From Lichenicoccus roseus (GTDB taxonomy: Bacteria > Pseudomonadota > Alphaproteobacteria > Acetobacterales > Acetobacteraceae): a stretch of 64,000 nucleotides of DNA. This document shows, one piece after another, positions 35,570 through 42,658 of the stretch (the stretch's first letter is position 1; each line of letters starts with the position of its first letter). Location: contig NZ_VCDI01000012.1 in the NCBI RefSeq assembly GCF_005844085.1, positions 1 to 64,000 of the forward strand, given 5' to 3'. Position numbers and translations under genes: made by a program. The notes under the pieces are model-generated. The model saw only the letters and a program-made list of their open reading frames with translations. It did not search any database and had not been told where the DNA came from.

Positions 35570-36739
35570 CTAGAGCCAATCATCCTCCTCGCCGACCTCC
35601 TGCGGTTGGATGAGCGGCCAGGACGCCGATCGGAAGGTCCTCAGCGCTGCCGCGCCGAATGCCGGCTCGACCTGCGTTGCCCAGGCAATCAGTCCACGAA
35701 CATGATGGTAGAGGCTCGACGTCCCGGTCTTGCGGGCGAGCGCATGTTTGGCCGGGCCGTGATCCGGCGAGGTCAAATAGTGTAGATGAAGCCGGATGTT
35801 GTCCTTGAAAGCGCGCGACAGGCGCGGCGTCGGACCATTGACCAGCAAACCGAGGACAACCCGACGGGTGCCGGGTCCGCGGATGACGGTTTTCCGGTGA
35901 TTTGGCCGGAAGCCCGCCTCGTTGAGGATGCGGCAGACCTCGCGCTGCAGGCCGCGCATCTCGGCAATGGTACGGGACTTGTCCGACGAAAAGGCGAGAT
36001 CGTCGGCGTAACGCGAATAACGAAAACCACGGGCCTCAGCGAGCATCGAGAGAAACTCATCGGTCCGGACCATGGCAAGATTAGCCACCATCGGGCTGGT
36101 CGGGGCCCCTTGCGGCAAGAATCCTTCGAAATTGCTTTGGTAGAGAGCAATGGGGCTGGGATGCGGCGCTGGATTGCGCCCCGGCCCGCGATCAAGGCCA
36201 ATCGTGCACAGCCGCGCGAATTCGAACGCCAACAACTTGGGGAACCCCAGGCTTGCGAAGATCGCCGATACGTGCCTTTCGCTGACTGAGTGGAAGAAGT
36301 CCTCGATGTCGACCTTGAGCAACCACTGCGTATCGGGATGCTGCTCGGCCGCGAGAACCGGCGACGAGTCGGGATGAAAGGCGAAGCTCGCTGGATGGGG
36401 CTCGACGTACCGCAGGACATTGTCGACCAGCCAGCGCTGGGCGGCTGCCAGACTCGGCGGCGGAATTGAGATCATCCGCATCGATGATCGGCCGGGGATA
36501 CGCTTGCGCAAGTAGACGAAGCGGTATCCGATGTGCGCGCGTCGGGCGACGCTCCTGCGCAGGAAGAAATAAGGGAGGCCGGTCACTACCGAAAAATGGC
36601 GCAGCGTCAGCACCGGCGTGATCCGCGGATCGGTCTCGCGAAGTCGGGCGAAAGCGGCGAGTGCGTTATCGAGCGTGACCGTGGCGACGCCTTGCCGCCG
36701 ACCCCCGGACAGATAGCGTTGAGGGCTTGGCGCTGCCAT
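35570..36739 (-). CDS. Retron-like reverse transcriptase
   Basis: A 389-residue reverse transcriptase. Motifs in order: R (RRSMRMISIPPPSLAAAQRWL region around 85-103), catalytic Asp in LLKVDIEDFFHSV (140-152), FLPQGAPTSPMVANL (207-221), RYSRYADDLAFSS (240-252), and NHRKTVIRGPGTRRVVLGLLVNG (280-302), where VLG replaces the VTG often seen in retrons. There is no maturase or endonuclease domain, which argues against a group II intron. A long structured intergenic region lies directly upstream, as expected for msr-msd. Confidence 0.88.
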   Translation of the reverse strand: MAAPSPQRYLSGGRRQGVATVTLDNALAAFARLRETDPRITPVLTLRHFSVVTGLPYFFLRRSVARRAHIGYRFVYLRKRIPGRSSMRMISIPPPSLAAAQRWLVDNVLRYVEPHPASFAFHPDSSPVLAAEQHPDTQWLLKVDIEDFFHSVSERHVSAIFASLGFPKLLAFEFARLCTIGLDRGPGRNPAPHPSPIALYQSNFEGFLPQGAPTSPMVANLAMVRTDEFLSMLAEARGFRYSRYADDLAFSSDKSRTIAEMRGLQREVCRILNEAGFRPNHRKTVIRGPGTRRVVLGLLVNGPTPRLSRAFKDNIRLHLHYLTSPDHGPAKHALARKTGTSSLYHHVRGLIAWATQVEPAFGAAALRTFRSASWPLIQPQEVGEEDDWL

Positions 36740-36915
36740 CTACTTCGGCCCACCGGGGTGGGTGGGACAGCAAGTCTCGTCCAAGACTCCGCCAGCCGAG
36801 ACTTGCTGTCTCGCGCAGCGCGAAGGTCCTGCTCCGATGCGCGGGCTCAGGGAATCCCAAGCCCCAGGTCCCCAAGGGACCAGACGCCGCTTGCGCGGCG
36901 CATTTCTAAATGCCC
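36740..36915 (-). ncRNA. Candidate retron msr-msd RNA
   Basis: This 176-base gap between the PRTase-like gene and the reverse transcriptase is packed with perfect inverted repeats. In transcript order: GCATTT/AAATGC (36900-36913), CGCCGC/GCGGCG with 4-base loop (36885-36900), GGTCCC/GGGACC with 3-base loop (36867-36881), TCGCG/CGCGA (36811-36823), a 14-base perfect stem 36766-36779 with 36797-36810 around a 17-base loop, and CCCACC/GGTGGG (about 36749-36766). The long stem is a natural msd candidate and the small hairpins an msr. The priming guanosine and a1/a2 ends cannot be fixed by eye. Confidence 0.6.
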
Positions 36916-38181
36916 TCACCGGGCCCTCAACTGGGTTGGATAATAATAGGGTTGCTCGGTCGAGGGAAGCATTACCGTGCGTGCGCGGCGCACTTGCAGG
37001 CGGCGCAGCTCGCGTCGTCCCAAGGCAGTGAGCGTGCGGCGCGGCGACGTCCAATGGGCGATCTCGGTGAAGACGAGGATTTGCTCGACATCGGCGATCG
37101 GGAGCCGCGTGCGGGCCGAAGCCGCGGCGGCGCTGCTTGCACCATCGAGCAACGCGGCCAGCACCAGCATGGTCTCGATCCAGCGCCGTTTGAGCGGATC
37201 CTCGAGAAACTTCTTGGCAGCGCGTAACCGCAACATGCTCCGCGCCCGTTCGGCAAGCGCGTCGGCATTATCAGCCGGAAACTTCTGGTCCGCCGCCAGC
37301 GCGCTGCGATTGACGAACAGCGGGAGCCAGCCGCCCTTGCGGCTATGTAGGATCGGCGGCGCATTGTTCGGCATGCCGTGCCCAAACGCGATCAACGCGC
37401 CGCCATGACCATACCCTAGCGGCGTTTGATGCTTCTTGGGATGGGCCCGACAGAGTGCCGTCACCTCCTTCTGTTCCTGACCCCCGAAAGAGCTCCACAA
37501 GGTCGGACAGGCGTTGAGGACGCGCACGCTCGGCTGGCTGCGGTGCGAACGGACCCGATCGAGCCCCGCTTCGGTGCCCGAATAGGCAACGACCGCCAGT
37601 CGAATGCGTCCGTATGAAGCCCAGCTGCGAACGGTCGCCACGCGCCAGAAGGCTTCGATCATCTCCCATACGCGCTGTCCCGACCCTATGAAGTCGGTGA
37701 CGATGACGATATGGCTGGCCCGTGTGCTGCGCAGCGTGTCGGGCCCCGGATGGCTCGTAACCAGGTTACGGTGCAGCCGCTGATAGCCGGTGATGAAGTT
37801 GGCGATCGCGCCTTCGCTGCCGATTTCCTGATTATTAGGATCGATGACGATCGGCGGGACCCCCGCACCCGTTGCTCGCCCTTCCTCGGTCCTCGGAAAA
37901 ATGGGCAGCACTTTGGTTAGCTCAAGCCCATAGTCGCCCTCGACATCGCGCGTTTCGACCTCGCGCTCGGCATAGAGTGCGACCGGACGATCGATATCAC
38001 TGTCGGGACGCGTCGCCAGAATTTCGTCGAGCAACGTGCGCAAGGCACGATACAGAGCGTCGTGGCTGACCAACATTACCGCGTCAGCCAGTCGCGCTGC
38101 GGTGCCGCGCTCGCTGCCCGGAAACTGCTCCAGCCAGGTGCGGGCAAATTCAGACTGAGAGACCGTCATATTGCACAGCAT
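36916..38181 (-). CDS. Phosphoribosyltransferase-like (PRTase-CE type) protein with C-terminal winged-helix-like region
   Basis: A 421-residue protein. The phosphoribosyltransferase-type PRPP loop is clear: IVIVTDFIGSGQRV (residues 158-171), with upstream strands ending PPIVID. The C-terminal 80 residues (PIADVEQILVFTEIAHWT, then TLTALGRRELRRL) look like a winged helix. PRTase-CE domains occur in bacterial conflict systems and, as I recall from retron surveys, as partners of retron reverse transcriptases. The gene lies directly upstream of the candidate msr-msd RNA. Start at 38181 or the ATG at 38169; no good ribosome site decides between them. Confidence 0.78.
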   Translation of the reverse strand: MLCNMTVSQSEFARTWLEQFPGSERGTAARLADAVMLVSHDALYRALRTLLDEILATRPDSDIDRPVALYAEREVETRDVEGDYGLELTKVLPIFPRTEEGRATGAGVPPIVIDPNNQEIGSEGAIANFITGYQRLHRNLVTSHPGPDTLRSTRASHIVIVTDFIGSGQRVWEMIEAFWRVATVRSWASYGRIRLAVVAYSGTEAGLDRVRSHRSQPSVRVLNACPTLWSSFGGQEQKEVTALCRAHPKKHQTPLGYGHGGALIAFGHGMPNNAPPILHSRKGGWLPLFVNRSALAADQKFPADNADALAERARSMLRLRAAKKFLEDPLKRRWIETMLVLAALLDGASSAAAASARTRLPIADVEQILVFTEIAHWTSPRRTLTALGRRELRRLQVRRARTVMLPSTEQPYYYPTQLRAR

Positions 38182-38435
38182 ACTGCAACGCGTGAGGCTG
38201 CAAACCCATTCAGGCTGTGGAATAAGTCCAGAACCACCGCGATCACCAGCGCCGGCCCGCCGAATTGCGTGCTGGCACTGTCACGACCGCAAGGCGCAGG
38301 GCGCTCTCAACGCCGCGGCTGGCGAGACGAACGAATGACTGCTTTCCGAATCGATTGCTCTCCAGTCGAATGACCGACTTGGGCGCATAGCGGTCACTCA
38401 AGCGGCGTCCGGTCAACCGTCAGAAGCCTGCTTGA

Positions 38436-40262
38436 TCAGCTGATCCTCACGGCAGGCGCCTTACGGCGGCGCGGATCACGTCCGATTGGCGGCTTCCACT
38501 CGCCTTGCTGCTTCGCCGTCCAGGCATAGCGCGGGTCATCGTCCAGCAGGTGCAGGTGCTCGGCGAGCCGGTTGCGTTCCAGCCAGCCGATCGCCGCCTC
38601 GAGCTCGGCCATCGTCATCCGCGCCCGGCTTTTGTTGCCCGTGACCCGCTTCAGCGCCGCATTGTAGCGGTGGTAGAGCCCACGACCGGCATGGCCGTGC
38701 TTCAGCCCCGCCCGCCCCGCCCCGTCCTCAACTGCTTGCACCCCCACCATCTCCCCCAGTCGCGCCCGCAGCCGCCGCTCGATCACCGATGGCGGCTCCA
38801 GCAACTCGGTTTGCGGTTCCTCAATCTCGGGGCGGTGCAGCGCCAAATCCGGCCCGGGTCGCAGCGTGTCGTAGCGCATCGCCAACGCGTTCGACGACAG
38901 AGGCTCGATGCCCGGCCTGGGTTCGAGCTGGTCCAGCAGCCACAAGGGCAGCGCGCTCTGCGACCGAGCGGGCTTCGGCCGCTTCGCCAGTGTGCCCTGC
39001 TCCGTCTCCATCCGCCGTCGGAACTCTGCGAACAGCGGATCGTCGGGGTGGAACACTACCGCCCGCTGGTCCTCGTATCGGCCGCCCTGTGGATCCACCC
39101 GCGTGGCCCGCGCCACCATCTGCTCGAGCCAGGGCCGCGAGCGGATGTGGGTCAGCGCCGCCACCACCGCCACCTCGGGCGCGTCCAACCCTTCGTAGGC
39201 CATCGCCACCGTGACCAGGATCGAGGGCTCCGCCCGCAGGCGAAACCCGGCAAGGGTCGCGTGCGCGCCCGGCATGTCCGCGGTCGCGATCTGCGCCACC
39301 TTCCCTGCCTGCGCCGCAGGGATCCAGCTGCGGAGGATCTCAAGGTAGCGCCGCGCCGCCGCCTGGTCCGGCGCCACCACCAGCAGCTTGCCCAACCCTC
39401 GCGCCGAGGCCGCAGGTGCCAGCCCGCGCGCCGCGCGCCGCCTCGCACGGAGATCGCGGATCGCGACGAAGGCCTCCCGCAGCAGCGCCTCGGCAAAGCC
39501 CGTGCGCAGCGCCGTGAACAGCGCAGGCCGGGTGGTCTCGTCCGGATAGAGGGCGGCCAGTCGGTGCGGGCCGAGCTCCAGACCGGTCTCGTCGCGCCAG
39601 GACGCTTCGCCGTCCAGCGCCCCAAACGTCACCGGCAGCACCGCGCGCTCGGCCAGCGCCTGCTTGCGCGAGTAGCCCACAATCGCCCAGCCGGGTGCGT
39701 CGAGCTCGACTTCGCGGGTGCGGGCCTTCCGGCCCTTGCGGTAGGGCAGCCATAGGATTCCCCGTCCGTCGGCCCGCTCCAGGGTGCCGCTGAGCAGTAG
39801 CCGGACGGCCGCGCACTCGAACAGCGGCAGCAGCGCGCGCGACCAGGCACTGGCCACGTCTTCGGCACCCGCTACGACCTGGGCCGCAGCCGCGGGATCG
39901 ACCTCGGCCAGCGCCGGCAGGTGATGAACCTCGTCCACCACCAGCAGGGTGCGGTGGCGCCGGAACTCGGCGAGGTGCAGGTCTGGCGCCGCCGCCACAG
40001 CCTGGTAGGTGGTGATGTAGCCCGCCAGCCCGCGGCTTGGATCGGGGGCATTGTCGGCCGCCCGCACCGCCAGTGCGTGCGGCAGGGCCGCGCGCCAGGC
40101 CGGATCGGCGAACGCCTCCTCGGCCTGCAGCCGCAGGCTGTCGCGCGGCACCACCCAGCACACCCGCTCCACCAGGCCGGCGGCGACTAGCCGGGCGGCC
40201 GCGATCACCGGCAGCAGCGATTTGCCGCCACCAGGCGTCACGGCGGCCAGGATGTCGCGCAC
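38436..40262 (-). CDS. DEAD/DEAH-family SF2 helicase, start uncertain
   Basis: A helicase of at least 608 residues. Walker A TPGGGKS (9-15 from the GTG at 40262), motif II DEVHHLP (about 114-120), and LEQMVARATRVD (motif VI, about 385). In-frame, conserved-looking sequence continues upstream (LRSHQRLLDGVTAAIVSGEAE), which belongs to the family's normal N-terminus, but there is no ATG or GTG there; CTG codons at 40340/40337 could serve, or the 5' end is damaged. It faces the same way as the retron/Gabija-like genes, 254 bases away. Confidence 0.8.
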   Translation of the reverse strand: MRDILAAVTPGGGKSLLPVIAAARLVAAGLVERVCWVVPRDSLRLQAEEAFADPAWRAALPHALAVRAADNAPDPSRGLAGYITTYQAVAAAPDLHLAEFRRHRTLLVVDEVHHLPALAEVDPAAAAQVVAGAEDVASAWSRALLPLFECAAVRLLLSGTLERADGRGILWLPYRKGRKARTREVELDAPGWAIVGYSRKQALAERAVLPVTFGALDGEASWRDETGLELGPHRLAALYPDETTRPALFTALRTGFAEALLREAFVAIRDLRARRRAARGLAPAASARGLGKLLVVAPDQAAARRYLEILRSWIPAAQAGKVAQIATADMPGAHATLAGFRLRAEPSILVTVAMAYEGLDAPEVAVVAALTHIRSRPWLEQMVARATRVDPQGGRYEDQRAVVFHPDDPLFAEFRRRMETEQGTLAKRPKPARSQSALPLWLLDQLEPRPGIEPLSSNALAMRYDTLRPGPDLALHRPEIEEPQTELLEPPSVIERRLRARLGEMVGVQAVEDGAGRAGLKHGHAGRGLYHRYNAALKRVTGNKSRARMTMAELEAAIGWLERNRLAEHLHLLDDDPRYAWTAKQQGEWKPPIGRDPRRRKAPAVRIS

Positions 40263-40570
40263 CTCCGCTTCACCGCTAACAATGGCGGCGGTGACCCCGT
40301 CGAGGAGACGCTGGTGCGAGCGAAGCGAACGGGACAGCAGCGGACGGACCCTGGAACGTGAGCCGGAATCCTGAGTCCTCCGGAGTCCAACGTCTAGTCA
40401 CCAGACGACAGGACAGGCGAGATCGTCATCAGAACCGGCTTACGATCAGGGCGCTCACCCGATCGGAACTGGCAGCGATCACTGCGATGGCTTGGGTCAT
40501 TGCGTGGGGGCGGTCGCGCGACCTGTTCACGTTGGCGCCGCTTTCTGCTGAGTGCTGTTAAGCGCCTATC

Positions 40571-40596
40571 ATGGTAAGCTGCTAGGTGCTTACCAT
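40571..40596 (+). promoter_or_regulatory. Palindromic operator of the RHH-PIN module
   Basis: ATGGTAAGC (40571-40579) and GCTTACCAT (40588-40596) are perfect 9-base inverted arms around an 8-base spacer, 16 bases before the antitoxin start. This is the kind of site that an RHH antitoxin dimer pair binds to repress its own promoter. Confidence 0.6.
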
Positions 40597-40611
40597 CCGG
40601 AGCCGGTTGCT

Positions 40612-40869
40612 ATGCCTGACGACACCACCACCCGCTGGACCGTGTCGGTGTCGCGCGACACCGACATCGCCGTGCGCAGCTTCCTCGCCCAGCGCGGCAT
40701 GAAGAAGGGCGACCTGTCCAGGTTCATCGAGGACGCCGTGAAGTGGCGCGTGCTCGACCAGACCATGGCCGAGGCCCGTGCCGGCTTCGCCGATCTGCCG
40801 CCCGACGCCATCGAGGCCCTGGCCGACGAAGCGGTGACAGCGGTGCGCAGGGCCCGTACGGCGCGCTGA
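40612..40869 (+). CDS. Ribbon-helix-helix antitoxin of a PIN module
   Basis: An 85-residue protein with an RHH-type start (TRWTVSVSRDTDIAVRSFLA, then KKGDLSRFIEDAVKWRVL) and a C-terminal tail (GFADLPPDAIEALADEAV). The ATG at 40612 is taken because it has GGAG 11 bases before it and the perfect palindrome lies upstream; the longer frame to 40552 runs through that palindrome. Four bases separate it from the PIN-toxin gene. Confidence 0.8.
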   Translation: MPDDTTTRWTVSVSRDTDIAVRSFLAQRGMKKGDLSRFIEDAVKWRVLDQTMAEARAGFADLPPDAIEALADEAVTAVRRARTAR

Positions 40870-40872
40870 GGC

Positions 40873-41293
40873 GTGCGGCTGGTCATCGACACCAACATCC
40901 TGGTCAGTGCCCTGCTCGCCGCCGCCTCGCTGCCGGCCCAGCTCGTCGTGCTCTGGCGCGCCGGCCGGTTCGACCTGCTGACCACCGCCAACCAGCTGGA
41001 CGTAGCTGATGCGCGTCACTCGCTACCCGAAGATACGCGAGCGCCTGGCGCCGGCCGTAGCAGGCCGCATGGTCAACGATCTGCGCGCGCTCGCCATCAC
41101 CGTCGATGCCGTGCCTCGCGTCGCGATCTCGCCGGACCCGGACGACGACTATCTGCTGGCGCTCGCCGCGGCGGGTGCTGCCGACTTCCTGGTGACGGGC
41201 GACAAGCGTGACCTGCTCGGCCTCACGGTCTACGAAGGCACGAAGATCCTCACCGTGCGGGACTTCCTGGCTCAGCATGGATGGCAGTCATGA
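40873..41293 (+). pseudogene. PIN-domain toxin (VapC-like), frameshifted
   Basis: The first half, from GTG 40873, reads MRLVIDTNILVSALLA with the first PIN Asp (Asp6) and stays in family to LLTTANQLD. The second half is in the next frame from about 41005: RVTRYPKIRERL, then SPDPDDDYLLALA and FLVTGDKRDLL with the other acidic residues. A one-base difference near 41000-41008 breaks the gene. If intact it would be a 139-residue RNase toxin. Its stop overlaps the integrase remnant by 4 bases. Confidence 0.8.
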
Positions 41294-41572
41294 GTAGCTC
41301 CTGGCCTGCGCTCGGCCAGGAGGGCTTGTTGGCCGGGATCCGTTTCCTCGAGTTCTTCGCCTCCACTCTGCGCAACCCGCACACGCGGCGCGCCTATGCC
41401 CGGGCGGTGAACCGACTTCCTGGCCCGGTGCGAAGCACACACGGTGCCGTCGCTCGCGGCCGTGCAGCCGCTACACGTCGCCGCCTGGATCGAGCTCCAG
41501 ACGCAGGAGCGTTCGGCGCCCACGGTCAAGCAGCAGCTCGCCGTCCGCCACCTGTTCGACTGACTGGTGATG
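41290..41572 (+). pseudogene. Tyrosine recombinase remnant, N-terminal part
   Basis: From ATG 41290 the sequence closely matches the N-terminal region of the integrase at 53586-54545: AGIRFLEFFASTLRNPHTRRAYARAV is shared almost completely (two motifs: GIRFLEFFAS and NPHTRRAYARAV). A frameshift follows, and the matching DNA stops at the position of HLFDWLVM. The catalytic domain is missing. Like the two full integrases, it overlaps a small upstream gene by ATGA. Confidence 0.8.
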
Positions 41573-41692
41573 CCCGCTTAGGGTCCTCAGCCGCCATTTC
41601 GAGCTCAATCACAACAAGCTCTAGGCCGAGGGTAATGATGAAACTGAGCACAGTTCATCTGTCCGTCTTGTTGGCGGAGGATAGACTCATAA

Positions 41693-42328
41693 TCAACTTG
41701 ACTGGGGGGCCGTAGCCTCCGGGCGTGATAGGTGGCTTAGTCCGGCAGCCATCACGTCGACGAGGTCGCGAACCTGCTGTCTCAGCTTTGCTGGCGAGAC
41801 CCGACCGATCTTCTGCTGCAGGCCAAGCGTGACAACACCATGGACGGCCGAGAACAGCATACGGGAAAACTCACCCCTCTGCTGGATTGAGGCGTCTTCA
41901 ACCGCGCGCGCCACGACGGCAGCCAGATCCTGGAACATTGCGTCGCGCTTCCTGGCGTACCACGTCGGAACTGGACGCTCGTCCGCCATACGGTGCGAGA
42001 ACAGTGCATCCCATCGGGGTGTCTGCTCCTGGGCGTAGTCCACATAGGCAAGCGCCATGTTCCGCATAGCAACCTGAGGCCTGTCAGCAGCGGTGACGGC
42101 GTTCCTAAGACGCGCGCCGATAGCATCGAGGGTTCGAGCGTTGACCATGAGGATCAGCCCGTCCTGATCCACACCGATCTTGTAGATCATGCCCGGCGAG
42201 CATCCGACCGTCTTGGCGATGCTCCGCATACCCAGGCCAGACAGGCCTGAGGTGCCAATCTGCCGCTCCATCACGTCCAGGATGGTCTCTCGCAGGGCAG
42301 CATATCGGGCCTTAGTGGTCAGCGACAT
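41693..42328 (-). CDS. TetR-family transcriptional regulator
   Basis: A 211-residue repressor with an N-terminal helix-turn-helix (LRETILDVMERQIG, LGMRSIAKTVGCSPGMIYKI), and a helical ligand domain. The ATG at 42328 is chosen because GGGAGG lies 9 bases before it; the longer frame crosses the operators. It is divergent from the yiaA-like/aas operon, and the two perfect palindromes between them are its likely binding sites. Confidence 0.88.
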   Translation of the reverse strand: MSLTTKARYAALRETILDVMERQIGTSGLSGLGMRSIAKTVGCSPGMIYKIGVDQDGLILMVNARTLDAIGARLRNAVTAADRPQVAMRNMALAYVDYAQEQTPRWDALFSHRMADERPVPTWYARKRDAMFQDLAAVVARAVEDASIQQRGEFSRMLFSAVHGVVTLGLQQKIGRVSPAKLRQQVRDLVDVMAAGLSHLSRPEATAPQSS

Positions 42329-42361
42329 GGACGGCCTCCCTCTCAGCAGAAGAATTAGCTT

Positions 42362-42410
42362 GTGAACGTTGTTCACGCAAGCTACAAGGCTCTCCGTGAA
42401 CAACGTTCAC
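42362..42410. promoter_or_regulatory. Twin palindromic operators of the TetR regulator
   Basis: GTGAACGTTGTTCAC (42362-42376) and GTGAACAACGTTCAC (42396-42410) are two near-palindromes that are reverse complements of each other, 34 bases centre to centre. They lie in the short space between the regulator and the acyltransferase operon and have the size and symmetry of TetR sites, so repression of both directions is likely. Confidence 0.75.
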
Positions 42411-42430
42411 ATCGCAGCAAGGAGAGCCTC

Positions 42431-42658
42431 ATGACCCGCCGCGACAGCCACTCGCCCGCCTGGAACGCCTTCACCTACCTGTCCTTTGCTGCCGCGGTGA
42501 CCATGGCGGTGCTTGGCATCTGCTACCTGCCGCTTGGCATCTGGGAGCGCGGCTACATGGGTATCGCCGCCCTGTTCCTGGTGCACTCGTCGATCTCGCT
42601 GACCAAGACCCTGCGGGATCGGTTCGAGGACGAGAAAACCGAGGAGACGGGTCGATGA
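42431..42658 (+). CDS. Small inner-membrane protein, YiaA/YiaB family
   Basis: A 75-residue protein with two membrane helices (FTYLSFAAAVTMAVLGICYL and GYMGIAALFLVHSSISL), each with the YiaAB two-helix pattern. The ATG at 42431 has AAGGAG 8 bases upstream. Its stop overlaps the next start (ATGA), so it is co-translated with the acyltransferase. Function of the family is unclear. Confidence 0.82.
   Translation: MTRRDSHSPAWNAFTYLSFAAAVTMAVLGICYLPLGIWERGYMGIAALFLVHSSISLTKTLRDRFEDEKTEETGR

Noticed and set aside
35570-36739. Group II intron or diversity-generating reverse transcriptase
   Set aside because: No maturase or HNH part, no intron domain V-like structure and no template/variable repeat pair were seen nearby.
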